Shown: positions 1 through 9,366 of the stretch, piece by piece
Numbering within the stretch: position 1 is the first letter of the stretch
Layout: each line of letters starts with the position of its first letter
NCBI RefSeq assembly: GCF_007993065.1
Contig: NZ_VOPL01000002.1
Span: forward strand, 1-64,000
Direction of reading: 5' to 3'
Length of the DNA stretch: 64,000 nucleotides
From: Paracoccus aurantiacus
GTDB taxonomy: Bacteria > Pseudomonadota > Alphaproteobacteria > Rhodobacterales > Rhodobacteraceae
Program-made: the position numbers and the translations under genes
Notes under the pieces: model-generated
Told to the model about the DNA's origin: nothing
The model's database searches: none
Seen by the model: only the letters and a program-made list of their open reading frames with translations

Positions 1-1347
1 GTCGGGCGGATCGTTTCGGCGCTGCGCATGGCGCAGGAACGCGGCGGCGACCGTCGGAACCGGGCGATCGGGGATTGCGTCTCGCTGGGTTCGGGGATGC
101 GTCTTGTGCTGTCGGGCGACCGGATCCCCGGCACGGGCGACAGCTATCTGTGCCTGTCAGCGACGCATCATTTTGTCAGCGAGGCCTATGGCTCTGGCGG
201 GCAGGACAGCGACGGCTATGCGTTCACGGGCCGCTATGTGCTGATGCCCGACACGGCCCCGATGGCGCCACCGCGCCGGACCCGCGTTCCGGTGGTCCAG
301 GGCCCGCAAACCGCCGAGGTTGTCGGCGAGGGCGAGATCGACTGCGACGAATACGGGCGGATTCTGGTGAAGTTCCACTGGGATCTGCACGAGAAATATT
401 CCATGCGCTGCAGAGTCTCGCAGAACTGGGCTGGTGGCGGCTGGGGCGGAATGATGATCCCCCGTATCGGCATGGAAGTCATGGTCGAATTTCTGGATGG
501 CGACCCTGACAAGCCAGTCGTCTGCGGCAATGTCTTCAACGGCAAGAACGCGCCGCCCTATCCCCTGCCCGACAACAAAAGCAAGATGGTCCTGCGGTCG
601 CAGACCCATCAGGGCAGCGGATTCAATGAACTGAGCTTCGAGGATCAGGCCGGCGGCGAAGAGATCTATATGCATGGTCAGAAAGACCATCGCGTCATGA
701 TCCTGAACGACCAGAACCAGAATATCGGAAACAATCGCGCGAAAACGATCGGAAACAACCAGACCGAGTCGGTCGGCAATGACAAGACCATCACCGTCGG
801 CAACAACCACACCGAAAATATCGCAGCCGACAAGACACTGAGCGTCGGCGGCAATCACGGCGAGAGCGTCACGGGCAACATGTCGGTCAGTGTCACCGGC
901 AATCGCAGCGAATCCGTCAGCGGCTCCCGGACGCTTCAGGTGACGGGCGATGACGGCACAACCGTGTCGAAGGGCGATCACTCGCTGACCGTGAAAACCG
1001 GCAACCACGCAATGACGGTCGAAACCGGCAACCACTCGACCACCGTGAAGACCGGTGAACAGCATATCTCGGTGCTTGCGGCAGGTCAGTACACGACGGT
1101 GAAGAACGATATCATCACCGTATCGGAATCCGGTGCCGTGACGGTGAAGGCCGCGACCGGGATCGTCCTGGAAGCGCCAAACATCCTGCTGAAAGCAGAC
1201 GCCAATAATTTCATCCAGATCAGCAAGGGTCAGGTCATCATCGAGGGTGCCGAAACCTACGTGAACCCGCGAGAAACCGCACCTGATACCGATGCGTCGA
1301 CGCCCTCTGGTGGCGGGGGTGGTGCGCGTCGCGCAAGCATCCTCTGA
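1..1347 (+). CDS. vgrG: Type VI secretion VgrG spike protein, 5' end missing
   Basis: VgrG trimers form the tip of the type VI secretion puncturing device and carry effectors. The reading frame is open from base 1, so the start and the N-terminal gp27-like part lie outside the window; 448 residues are visible. Roughly residues 95-190 contain the gp5 OB-fold signature, with GRILVKFHWD, RVSQNWAGGGWG and MIPRIGMEVMVEFLDGDPD. After about residue 235 come short repeats built on GNN/GNH + T/S + V, the beta-prism needle, and then an A/G-rich tail. The next genes are an EagR-like chaperone, a PAAR-Rhs effector and an immunity protein, which marks this as the carrier for that cargo. No other T6SS structural gene is in the window. 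The family call is secure; the exact length is unknown. Confidence 0.93.
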   Translation, partial: VGRIVSALRMAQERGGDRRNRAIGDCVSLGSGMRLVLSGDRIPGTGDSYLCLSATHHFVSEAYGSGGQDSDGYAFTGRYVLMPDTAPMAPPRRTRVPVVQGPQTAEVVGEGEIDCDEYGRILVKFHWDLHEKYSMRCRVSQNWAGGGWGGMMIPRIGMEVMVEFLDGDPDKPVVCGNVFNGKNAPPYPLPDNKSKMVLRSQTHQGSGFNELSFEDQAGGEEIYMHGQKDHRVMILNDQNQNIGNNRAKTIGNNQTESVGNDKTITVGNNHTENIAADKTLSVGGNHGESVTGNMSVSVTGNRSESVSGSRTLQVTGDDGTTVSKGDHSLTVKTGNHAMTVETGNHSTTVKTGEQHISVLAAGQYTTVKNDIITVSESGAVTVKAATGIVLEAPNILLKADANNFIQISKGQVIIEGAETYVNPRETAPDTDASTPSGGGGGARRASIL

Positions 1348-1388
1348 GCAGAAATTTCGCTGAACCAACCCTTCATCAAAGAGCTTCC

Positions 1389-1826
1389 ATGTCCGTTTGC
1401 CTGACCGACAACTTCACCCTGAACGTCCCCGATGGCTGGGCCGATCGCAGCATGATTACCTGGGTCGCCCCGCCCAAGCCAAGCTACAAGGTCCTGCCCA
1501 ACCTTCTGTGCTCGAAGGGCGAGATGCAGGGCAACGAGGATCTCGACAAGTTCGTGAACCGCCAGCTGAAAGAACTGATGGGGCAGGTGAAGAATTTCGA
1601 TCTTCTCAGCCGCCAGCAGACCACCTTTGGCGGTGTTCCGGCGGTCGAGCTGTCCTTCTGCATGCGCCCGCAAGGGGTGATGTTGCAGCAGCAGCAGATA
1701 TTCTTTCAGACCGACATCGATTCCCGGATCGTGCAGACCGTGGTCGTCACCGCAGCCCGCGAGAATTTCGAAGAGGTGAAGCCGGTGTTCGACGAGATCC
1801 TGAATTCGGTTTCCTGGACCCGGTAG
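1389..1826 (+). CDS. EagR-type T6SS effector chaperone (DUF1795/DcrB-like)
   Basis: The 145-residue protein matches the DUF1795/DcrB fold used by EagR chaperones: a short beta-rich start (TDNFTLNVPDGWADRSM), a central helix and the ending EILNSVSWTR. Proteins of this family are known to bind and shield the N-terminal transmembrane helices of PAAR/Rhs effectors before they are loaded on VgrG. The position fits exactly: VgrG lies 41 bp upstream and the Rhs gene, with hydrophobic N-terminal helices, starts 6 bp downstream. There is no signal peptide, so it should be cytoplasmic. The role is inferred from family and order, not from a catalytic motif. Confidence 0.85.
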   Translation: MSVCLTDNFTLNVPDGWADRSMITWVAPPKPSYKVLPNLLCSKGEMQGNEDLDKFVNRQLKELMGQVKNFDLLSRQQTTFGGVPAVELSFCMRPQGVMLQQQQIFFQTDIDSRIVQTVVVTAARENFEEVKPVFDEILNSVSWTR

Positions 1827-1832
1827 GTCGAG

Positions 1833-4800
1833 ATGCCCGCCGCGCTAGCAGCCGCCCATATCGGTCACGAAATCGAACACAGCTCTGCCATGATGGGCTT
1901 TCTCATCGGGGCGGCGCTCGGTCTGGCGGCGGCGGTTGCGCTCGTGGCGGTTATCGGCACCGGCGGCGCGGCGCTTGGGGTCATAGCGGCAGCCGGGGGC
2001 ATCGTTGCGGCGACAGGTGGCGGGGCGCTGACCGGGATGAGGTTCGGTCAGCTTGCAAAAAGCCCGAAAGGCCCGATCTCGACCGGCTCGCCCAACGTGT
2101 TTTACGGGCCATCGCGCATCGCCGCGGCACGCGCCATCATCGACACGGTTGACTGCAAGAACCACGGCAAGAAACGCCTCGCAACGGGCAGCGACAGCGT
2201 TTTCCTGAACGAATATCCTGCGGTGCGAACGGATGACGTGTCGGAATGCGACGGGACCGTCAAATCCGATTTCGACAACATCTTCATCGGCGCAGAAACC
2301 GCCCAGTATCTGGAAATCCAGTCCGAAGTCCCGCAATGGATGGTCGATGTCGCGATGGGCATGGTCATCGTCGGCGGTGCTGTCGCGCTGACCTTCGGGG
2401 CTGCGGCGGCCTTCGCCGCGGGCGGCTTGTGCAGCCTGATGACCTTCGGGGCGAATGCCCTGGGGGGAATGCTCGGCTCGGCCATTCTGGCCCCAATCGG
2501 CGGACAGATCGGCGAGGCGCTGTTTGGCGAGGCCGGCGGCGTCATCGGCGAAGAACTGTTCGGCATGATTGGCGGCGGGCTTGGCGGGCGTTTCGCGAAT
2601 GGCTTCCGCAACCGTGTCTTCTCGGGGCACCCCGTCGATGTGGCCTCGGGCGAGCTTTACACGCGGCAGGTCGATTTCACGATCTCGGGCCTGATCGAGA
2701 TCGACTGGGCGCGTATCTGGCTGTCCTCCTCCAGCCAGAACGGCGCGCTTGGCCGCAAGTGGCACCACCCGCTCGACATGGCACTTGCCCCGGCCGAGAA
2801 CTGCAATGTTCTGCGGCTGGAGGAAGGGCGCCTGATCCTGTTGCCGAAGATGGAAACGGGGCAGAGCTTCTATCACCGCGCAGAAAAGCTGGTCGCGATC
2901 TGTCGCGGCAAAGATGACTGGGTGATCCGCAGGCAAAGCGGACTTGAATACCGGCTTGGCCCGGTTCCGGGCGGCGAGGGCCGGCTGCGGCTGGACCTGA
3001 TCGCGGATGCCAATGGCAATCGCATCGCACTGGATTATGACGGTGCCGGCAACCTGATCCGCGTGACGGGCGCGGACGAGATCGCCTATCTGTTCACGCA
3101 TGACGAGGAAGGCCGTTTCCTGTCCGTGGCGCGCAGCGACGCAGAGCAGCAGCAGATACTGGTCCGCTATCACTATGGTCCGCATGGCGACCTGACGGCG
3201 ATTGCCGATGCAGTCGGGGCTGAAACAAGGCACGATTACCGCAACCATCTGATGGTCAGGGAAACCCTTCGGGGCGGGCTGTCATACCATTTCGAATGGG
3301 ATGATGTCGCACGCGGGACGGAAGCGCGCTGCATCCGGACGTGGGGTGACGGCGACCTGCATTACCGAGAGTTCCAGTTCGACCCTGATCTGCGCATCAC
3401 CCGCAGCGTCACCGGGACCGGCGCGGTCGAAATCTTCGGCTATGACCGATACGGTCTGGTGACCCATGTCACCGGCCCCTCTGGCCAGCAATCCGAGATG
3501 GAATATAACCGCTTCGCTGAACTGCTTGTTCTGCGCGACGCGACTGGGGCCGAAACGCGCTGGCAGCATGACGAATTCGGCCGCCCTGTCGAAACGACCG
3601 ACCGTGCAGGCGCGGCGACACGGCTGGACTATGCCAGTGACGACCCGCTCAGCCGGAATTTCATGAATGTGGCCTTGGAACAGGATGCGCTTGGTCACGC
3701 GACGGAGCGGGAATACGACGCGCGCGGAAACCTCGTGCAGGTTACGGACCCGCTTGGCTACAGCATTCATATTCTGCGCGATCAGCGCGGACTGACCCTG
3801 AACATTCAGGACGCAGAGGGAACGCTCCGCCGCTATTCCTGGGGCAAGGCGGGGTATCTTAAATCAGAACGCACGCCGGCCGGCGGCACGGTCAGCTATG
3901 AGTATGACAGGTTCTGGCGCTTGGCCCGGCGACAAGTCGAGGGGGTGGAGCCGGTCACTTACGATTACGACCCCTGCGACCGCGTCGTGCAGGTGATGCA
4001 TGCTGCCGGAAGCCGGATCAGCACGGCGTATAATGCCGATGGTAATGTCGCCGAAGTTCGCGATGCCAAGGGCGCGGTCTGGCAATGGGACTGGCGCGGC
4101 CTGTCCCTGCCTGTGACGCGCAGAAATCCCGACGGCACCCGGCTTCAGTATGATTACGATACGGAAATGAGGCTGACCGCGCTGACAAACGAGGTCGGCG
4201 ACAGCTATCGACTGGAATATGACGGCAGCGGCAATGTCGTGGTCGAGACCGCTTATGACGGCCGCCGGATGGAATATGGCTATGACCTTGCCGGTCAGCT
4301 TGTGACGGTGCGCGACGGCTATCGGCATCACAGCTATCAGCGTGACGCGATGGGGCGGCTGATCCTTCGCGAAAGCAGCGATGGTGGCTGGGCGCGCTAT
4401 GAATACGACCTGCTGGGCCGCATGACCCTCGCCGATAATCCATCACGCAAGCTGCGTTACGTCCACGATCCGCTGGGACATGTTCTGTCCGAGGTTCAGG
4501 ACGGGGCAGAGCTTCTGCACAGCTATAGTGATCGTGGCCTGCGCACCACCACGATCCTGCCGGATGGGCGTTTCATCCGCTATGGCCATGACGCGAATAA
4601 CGCACTGGCGGCGGTCCATTACGGCGACCGTCAGATCGTCGACATTCGGCGCGACCGCATCGGCCGAGAACTGCGGCGTCAGGGCGGGGCCGTCACGCGC
4701 GAAACCGAATACGATCCGCAGGGCCGGATTCGCCGTCAGGCCGGGTATCGCAGCGCCGCGCGGCAACCCGTCTTTGCGCGCGGCTACAGCTATGACAGCG

Positions 4801-6197
4801 TGTCGAACATCACCTCGATCGGCAGCCTGACGAATGGCGAGACTGTTTTCGGCTACGATCAGCGCAATCGTCTGCGCAGCGCCAGTTCTGACGACCACGA
4901 GGAGCGGTTCGGGTTCGATCCTGCGAACACGGTGCTGATCGGCGTCGATAATCCGCGCGATGCGTCGGTCCAGCACGGGCGGCTGATGATGCGTGGCGAC
5001 TGCCATTACGAATACGACGACGCGGGCAATCGCATCGCCATGCGCCGCGGGCAGGGCGGATCGCATCAGTTCCGCTACGTCTATAATGACGACAACCGGC
5101 TGATCGAGGTTGATGAGACGCGCGGTCGCACCCGCCGGCGGACGCGCTTTGCCTATGATGCGCTTGGTCGGCGCGTCAGCAAGTCCCATCACGAGGTTAT
5201 TGCGGCAGCCAATGCGCCCGGCGCGCCCGGAACAGACAGCATCGCGGAACTGGTTCGCGACGATGTGACGTGGTTCCTGTGGGACGGCCCGGTGCTGCTT
5301 GCCGAAGGGCGCGGCGATGCAAGCGGCCCGGCCGATCCCCTTGCCGTCGTTTACGTGCACGAACCGGAAACCTTCCGTCCCGCGGCCCAGATCCGTCGCC
5401 ACTCGGCCGAGGAAGAGGCGCGCGTCCTGCTGTACTGGCTTGACCACCTTGGAACCCCACAGGAAGTCTCGAACGAGAATGGCGAGCTCGTCTGGCAGGT
5501 TTCGCTGAAGGCATGGGGCGGTGTCGATCGCGTTCTGGTCGATCGTGTCGAACAGAACCTGCGTTTTCAGGGCCAGTATCACGACGAGGAAACCGGCCTG
5601 CATTATAACCGCTTCCGGCATTATGATCCGGCTGCGGGCATCTATCTGAACCAGGACCCGCTCGGTCTGCTCGGCGGTGCGAATGTCTATGCCTATCCGA
5701 CCGATCCGCTGTCAGGAACGGACCCGTATGGGCTGGTAGAGCCAAGCTATCCCGGCGCTGGTGGGCAAGGCTATGTGGTTTACGGGCTGGGCGAATTCGA
5801 TTCGAAGGGCAATCTCGTGCGGACCGTCTATGTCGGCCAGACCGAGGCGACGCGATATACCACCCGAATGCAGGAACACCGGGATTCGAACCGCCTGCAT
5901 GGCGGCCTGCGCGAATATGAAATTACGCGCGTCCAGACCTATGGCGAAGCGCGTGGTGCCGAGCAATACCACATCGAGAATTCGAACGGCGGTGCCGGGA
6001 CGCTGCGCTCGGATCAGTTCGGCGCATGGGCCGATGAAGGAAACAATCAGCGCTATGGGCCGGGCTTCGAAGGAAACCGCGTCGATTCCTACAGTCAGGA
6101 TCGCGTCAGGGCTGGCGATCCCCGCGCTGTTCAGTTTGATAAGGGCTACCAGAAGGAAAGAAGCCGCGTAACGGCGACGACCCGGACGTGCAGCTAA
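1833..6197 (+). CDS. PAAR-Rhs T6SS effector with C-terminal GIY-YIG-like nuclease toxin
   Basis: A 1454-residue polymorphic toxin. Residues 1-20 resemble a prePAAR segment, followed by a Gly/Ala-rich hydrophobic stretch at about 20-65. A PAAR-like region at about 85-155 contains GSPNVFYG, GSDSVFLNEYPAVRTDD and FDNIFIG. A second hydrophobic stretch lies at about 170-250. Residues 270-1275 are YD-repeat Rhs shell, and the core ends in the conserved DPLGLLGG and TDPYGL motifs at about 1272-1301. The 154-residue variable tip contains YVVYGL (1314-1319), VYVGQT (1332-1337), R1345, H1349 and E1377 in ARGAEQYHIE. This is the spacing expected of a GIY-YIG/URI-fold nuclease. Upstream are VgrG and EagR; a likely immunity gene starts 18 bp downstream. 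The Rhs call is firm; the nuclease call is motif-based. Confidence 0.9.
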   Translation: MPAALAAAHIGHEIEHSSAMMGFLIGAALGLAAAVALVAVIGTGGAALGVIAAAGGIVAATGGGALTGMRFGQLAKSPKGPISTGSPNVFYGPSRIAAARAIIDTVDCKNHGKKRLATGSDSVFLNEYPAVRTDDVSECDGTVKSDFDNIFIGAETAQYLEIQSEVPQWMVDVAMGMVIVGGAVALTFGAAAAFAAGGLCSLMTFGANALGGMLGSAILAPIGGQIGEALFGEAGGVIGEELFGMIGGGLGGRFANGFRNRVFSGHPVDVASGELYTRQVDFTISGLIEIDWARIWLSSSSQNGALGRKWHHPLDMALAPAENCNVLRLEEGRLILLPKMETGQSFYHRAEKLVAICRGKDDWVIRRQSGLEYRLGPVPGGEGRLRLDLIADANGNRIALDYDGAGNLIRVTGADEIAYLFTHDEEGRFLSVARSDAEQQQILVRYHYGPHGDLTAIADAVGAETRHDYRNHLMVRETLRGGLSYHFEWDDVARGTEARCIRTWGDGDLHYREFQFDPDLRITRSVTGTGAVEIFGYDRYGLVTHVTGPSGQQSEMEYNRFAELLVLRDATGAETRWQHDEFGRPVETTDRAGAATRLDYASDDPLSRNFMNVALEQDALGHATEREYDARGNLVQVTDPLGYSIHILRDQRGLTLNIQDAEGTLRRYSWGKAGYLKSERTPAGGTVSYEYDRFWRLARRQVEGVEPVTYDYDPCDRVVQVMHAAGSRISTAYNADGNVAEVRDAKGAVWQWDWRGLSLPVTRRNPDGTRLQYDYDTEMRLTALTNEVGDSYRLEYDGSGNVVVETAYDGRRMEYGYDLAGQLVTVRDGYRHHSYQRDAMGRLILRESSDGGWARYEYDLLGRMTLADNPSRKLRYVHDPLGHVLSEVQDGAELLHSYSDRGLRTTTILPDGRFIRYGHDANNALAAVHYGDRQIVDIRRDRIGRELRRQGGAVTRETEYDPQGRIRRQAGYRSAARQPVFARGYSYDSVSNITSIGSLTNGETVFGYDQRNRLRSASSDDHEERFGFDPANTVLIGVDNPRDASVQHGRLMMRGDCHYEYDDAGNRIAMRRGQGGSHQFRYVYNDDNRLIEVDETRGRTRRRTRFAYDALGRRVSKSHHEVIAAANAPGAPGTDSIAELVRDDVTWFLWDGPVLLAEGRGDASGPADPLAVVYVHEPETFRPAAQIRRHSAEEEARVLLYWLDHLGTPQEVSNENGELVWQVSLKAWGGVDRVLVDRVEQNLRFQGQYHDEETGLHYNRFRHYDPAAGIYLNQDPLGLLGGANVYAYPTDPLSGTDPYGLVEPSYPGAGGQGYVVYGLGEFDSKGNLVRTVYVGQTEATRYTTRMQEHRDSNRLHGGLREYEITRVQTYGEARGAEQYHIENSNGGAGTLRSDQFGAWADEGNNQRYGPGFEGNRVDSYSQDRVRAGDPRAVQFDKGYQKERSRVTATTRTCS

Positions 6198-6215
6198 GTA
6201 GAGGGCCCCGAAGCT

Positions 6216-6728
6216 ATGCATCAAAGACGTACCGCGAAAGACGGCTATGATTGGTTCGGTCGAAAATTCAAAGGCGTAGAGGCGGGAAGCGTCTTTGCCG
6301 TGCCATTGAGCGACGGCACCTATGCGTTTGGCCGGCTGATGAATGCAAAGGATGGCGCCACCATCGCGGAATTTTTTCGCGCACGTCGCGATACGCCGGA
6401 TTTCGACGACGGGATCATCAATTCGGGGCGCCTGTTCGGGCCGACTGGCGTGCTTATAACCGCGATAGACGCCCCGAACCGAAAGCGTCCGTGGAAGGTC
6501 GTTCACAAGGACGCCGATTTCTACCCGGACGATCTTTACGATATCCGCTTCGCGCGCGGGACCGGGCCGGGAAACTGGGCGTATTTCACGCTAGAGAACC
6601 AGTTCGAAACGCTTGGCCCGCTTTCCGACGATGATGTGGGGTCGTGGCGCGTCGGATTTAACCTGCCTCAACAACCGGAAACGCTTACTCAAGCCATTGA
6701 GAGGCGCCTGGAAGCAGAGGGGCTGTAG
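6216..6728 (+). CDS. Putative Imm26-like immunity protein
   Basis: A 170-residue soluble protein with no signal peptide. The motif GSVFAVPLSDGTYAFGRLM at about residues 27-45 is the typical opening of Imm26-family immunity proteins, which accompany polymorphic toxins. It starts 18 bp after the Rhs toxin gene, in the same direction, with GAGGG upstream of the ATG, which is the standard place for a cognate immunity gene. It would neutralise the GIY-YIG-like toxin in the cytoplasm, where a nuclease would act. Family assignment rests on the N-terminal motif and on position. Confidence 0.75.
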   Translation: MHQRRTAKDGYDWFGRKFKGVEAGSVFAVPLSDGTYAFGRLMNAKDGATIAEFFRARRDTPDFDDGIINSGRLFGPTGVLITAIDAPNRKRPWKVVHKDADFYPDDLYDIRFARGTGPGNWAYFTLENQFETLGPLSDDDVGSWRVGFNLPQQPETLTQAIERRLEAEGL

Positions 6729-6790
6729 GCCCCGATCTGATCACGCTTTGGATGTCGTGCCCGGATCATGAAATGAACACGATCCAACTT

Positions 6791-6805
6791 GGTGTAACGA
6801 TAAAC
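6791..6805. promoter_or_regulatory. Upstream LacI-type operator half (partial palindrome)
   Basis: GGTGTAACGATAAAC matches, apart from its last bases, one strand of the palindrome at 6845-6860. It lies just upstream of a TTGACG -35 element. Two copies bracketing a promoter are typical of LacI-family repression by looping. The regulator gene at 9367 is the obvious candidate. Confidence 0.6.
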
Positions 6806-6813
6806 TTTTCTCC

Positions 6814-6841
6814 TTGACGCTGCGCACAATCAGGAAATAAA
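6814..6841 (+). promoter_or_regulatory. Candidate sigma-70-type promoter of the beta-mannosidase operon
   Basis: TTGACG at 6814-6819 is followed after about 16 bases by an A/T-rich AATAAA at 6836-6841. Both lie between two operator-like copies and about 80 bp before the beta-mannosidase ATG. The -10 match is weak, so the exact start is uncertain. Confidence 0.45.
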
Positions 6842-6844
6842 GAG

Positions 6845-6860
6845 GGTGTATCGTTACACC
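6845..6860. promoter_or_regulatory. Palindromic LacI-family operator
   Basis: GGTGTATCGTTACACC is a 16-bp near-perfect inverted repeat with a central CG, as usual for LacI-family sites. It lies immediately downstream of the candidate -10, where a bound repressor would block initiation. A related copy lies 54 bp upstream. Confidence 0.65.
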
Positions 6861-6918
6861 TAATCAGAATCGCTGTTCGGGCGCGAGCGATGCGTCTGCG
6901 CGGTCAGGGGCTGGGACA

Positions 6919-9363
6919 ATGGATAGTCAGAATTCGGTTTCAGAAATTTCGCTCGATCAGGGCTGGACCGTGTCGCAGGTAAATGGCGATCAGTGTCTTG
7001 CCGTGGATTTTCCCGCCGACATTCATTCGGCGCTGCTGGCTGACGGACGGATCAGCGATCCCTATTGGCGCGACCGCGAAGTCAGCCTTGACTGGGTGCA
7101 TGAAAGCGAGTGGCTGGCCGAGCGTGAGTTCGATCTGCCGGCCCCCGCGGACGGGCGGCATACGCTGGTCCTCGACGGCGTGGATTGTCAGGCAGAAGTT
7201 CGCGTAAATGGCATGCCGGTCGGCCAATTGCAGAACCGTTTCATTCGCCATGATCTTGACGTCAGCAAGGCGGTTGTCGAAGGGCGGAACATGATTTCGA
7301 TCCGGTTTCTGTCGAACTCGGCAGAGGCGAAGCGCAAGGCGGATGAATTCGCGTTCCCGGTCCCGCATATTTTCTGGAACAACCGTCTGCCGCACTACAA
7401 CTTCCTGCGAAAGCCACAATGCGATGCGGGCTGGGACTGGAACATCGCGCTCAGCCCTTTGGGTATCTATGGCAGCGTAAAATTGCGTCGGGCCGATCCG
7501 CTGCGGCTGGATGATGCGATGATCCGCCAGCACCACGCTGATGGCCGGGTGCGGCTGTCGGTTGACCTGCTTGTCGATGCTGCGCGACCCGTCGAAACCC
7601 GTGCTTCGCTTTCCATCGACGGGCAGACGGTCGCGACCGATGTGACACTGTGGCCGGGCAGTGGCCGCGTTACCCTGACGGCCGAGATCGACAATCCCCG
7701 CATGTGGTGGCCCGTCGGACACGGCCCGCAGGAGATGTATGATCTGGACGTGCGCATCGGGGACGAGCATCGCCGCTTGCGCATCGGCCTTCGCGAGATC
7801 GTGCTTCTCAGCGATCCTGACGAGGTCGGGAACCGCTTCGCGTTCCGCGTGAATGGCCGCGAGATTTTCATGCGCGGCGCGAACTGGATTCCCGCAGACG
7901 CCTTGCCCGCGCGGGCGACGCAGGCGGTGGTGGCCGACCTGCTGGACAGCGCGGTCGAAGCGAATATGAACATGATCCGCGTCTGGGGCGGCGGCAGTTA
8001 CGAGCCGGACTGGTTCTATCAGATGTGTTCCGAACGCGGTCTGATGGTCTGGCAGGACTTCATGTTCGCCTGCAATCTGTACCCGGCAGCCGACCGGGCG
8101 TGGCTTGACAATGTCCGCCATGAAGCGCGCCAGCAGATCCGCCGGCTTTCGGCGCATCCGTGCCTCGCGCTCTGGTGCGGTGACAATGAACTTGTTGGGG
8201 CGCTTGGCTGGTTCGACGAAAGCAAGGCCGACCGCGACCGCTATCTCGCGATGTATGACCGACTGAACCACGCGCTGGAGGAGGCGATCGAGGATGAAGC
8301 GCCCGATGTGCCGTGGTGGCCGTCCAGTCCTTCGGTCGGGCGGCTGAACTTCGGCGATGGCTGGCATGACGATGCCTCGGGCGACATGCATTTCTGGGAT
8401 GTCTGGCACTCGGCAAAGGATTTCGAACATTATCGCAGCGTGCGACCGCGTTTCTGTTCGGAATTCGGCTTTCAGTCTTTCCCGTCGATGCGGGTGATCG
8501 AAAGCTTTACACTGCCCGAGGATCGCAACGTGTCGTCCAACGTGATGGATGTTCACCAGCGCAATCCGGGCGGCAACAGCCGTATCGTCGAGACGTTGGC
8601 GCGGTATTTCCGCTTTCCTGACGGCTTTTCCGACATGGTCTGGCTCAGCCAGGTATCGCAGGCGATGGCCATGAAAACCGCGATCGAGTTCTGGCGGATG
8701 AACAAGCCGCGCACGATGGGCACGCTCTACTGGCAGCTTAATGACACATGGCCGGTGGCAAGTTGGGCCGGGCTTGAATATGGCGGCGGCTGGAAGGTGC
8801 TGCACTATGCCGCGCGGCGCTTCTATGCCCCGGTCCTGATCTCGGCCCAGCCGGATCATGACACCGGCGAAATCGTTCTTTGGGCGGTGAATGACACCGC
8901 GCAGCCGGTTCCGCTGTCAGTATCGGCGCAGGTCGTGCCGTTCGACGGCCAGCCCCAGAAGCTTGGCCGCTGGCAGATCGAGGTTCCGACCGAGCGTGCA
9001 CTTGAAATTGCCCGGTTTGCGCCCGACGCGTTACCTTCTGATGCGCTATTGCATTTCGATTGGAGCGATGGTGGTGCGCATCATGGCGAGAATGACTATT
9101 TGGCCGCCCGGCCCAAGGAATACGCGCTCGGCAATCCGCAGATTACGGCGGCGCATGGCACCGACAGCGACGGGCGCGAAACGGTGACACTGACGACCGA
9201 CCGCCCGGCGCTGTGGGTGACATGGGATCACGGCGGCGATACGGTCTGGTCCGATAACGGGATGACGCTTCTGCCTGGCCAGCCCCGGACGCTGACGGCA
9301 ATCCGGCGCAGAACGGGGCTCCTGGACGACCAAATACCCGGCGTCATGGCGCTGAAGGGCTAA
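6919..9363 (+). CDS. Beta-mannosidase, glycoside hydrolase family 2
   Basis: An 814-residue GH2 enzyme that releases beta-linked mannose from mannosides. The N-terminal sugar-binding domain carries the beta-mannosidase pattern PADIHSALLADGRISDPYW. The TIM barrel contains IRVWGGGSYEPDWFY and WQDFMFACNLYP. The acid/base is E424 in LWCGDNELV and the nucleophile E515 in FCSEFGFQSFPS. There is no signal peptide, so it acts on imported oligosaccharide in the cytoplasm. A LacI-type regulator follows 3 bp after its stop and two operator-like palindromes flank its promoter, suggesting a substrate-induced two-gene operon. No transporter is adjacent, which is unusual for a sugar-use operon. Confidence 0.92.
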   Translation: MDSQNSVSEISLDQGWTVSQVNGDQCLAVDFPADIHSALLADGRISDPYWRDREVSLDWVHESEWLAEREFDLPAPADGRHTLVLDGVDCQAEVRVNGMPVGQLQNRFIRHDLDVSKAVVEGRNMISIRFLSNSAEAKRKADEFAFPVPHIFWNNRLPHYNFLRKPQCDAGWDWNIALSPLGIYGSVKLRRADPLRLDDAMIRQHHADGRVRLSVDLLVDAARPVETRASLSIDGQTVATDVTLWPGSGRVTLTAEIDNPRMWWPVGHGPQEMYDLDVRIGDEHRRLRIGLREIVLLSDPDEVGNRFAFRVNGREIFMRGANWIPADALPARATQAVVADLLDSAVEANMNMIRVWGGGSYEPDWFYQMCSERGLMVWQDFMFACNLYPAADRAWLDNVRHEARQQIRRLSAHPCLALWCGDNELVGALGWFDESKADRDRYLAMYDRLNHALEEAIEDEAPDVPWWPSSPSVGRLNFGDGWHDDASGDMHFWDVWHSAKDFEHYRSVRPRFCSEFGFQSFPSMRVIESFTLPEDRNVSSNVMDVHQRNPGGNSRIVETLARYFRFPDGFSDMVWLSQVSQAMAMKTAIEFWRMNKPRTMGTLYWQLNDTWPVASWAGLEYGGGWKVLHYAARRFYAPVLISAQPDHDTGEIVLWAVNDTAQPVPLSVSAQVVPFDGQPQKLGRWQIEVPTERALEIARFAPDALPSDALLHFDWSDGGAHHGENDYLAARPKEYALGNPQITAAHGTDSDGRETVTLTTDRPALWVTWDHGGDTVWSDNGMTLLPGQPRTLTAIRRRTGLLDDQIPGVMALKG

Positions 9364-9366
9364 GGA

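Noticed and set aside
715..1130. Short repeated DNA pattern in vgrG that could suggest a CRISPR or minisatellite
   Set aside because: The repeats keep the reading frame and encode the GNN-T/S-V beta-prism units of VgrG; there are no constant repeat and spacer lengths.
6940..8859. 639-codon minus-strand frame inside the beta-mannosidase gene
   Set aside because: Antisense shadow; composition is Arg/His/Ala-rich without domain motifs.
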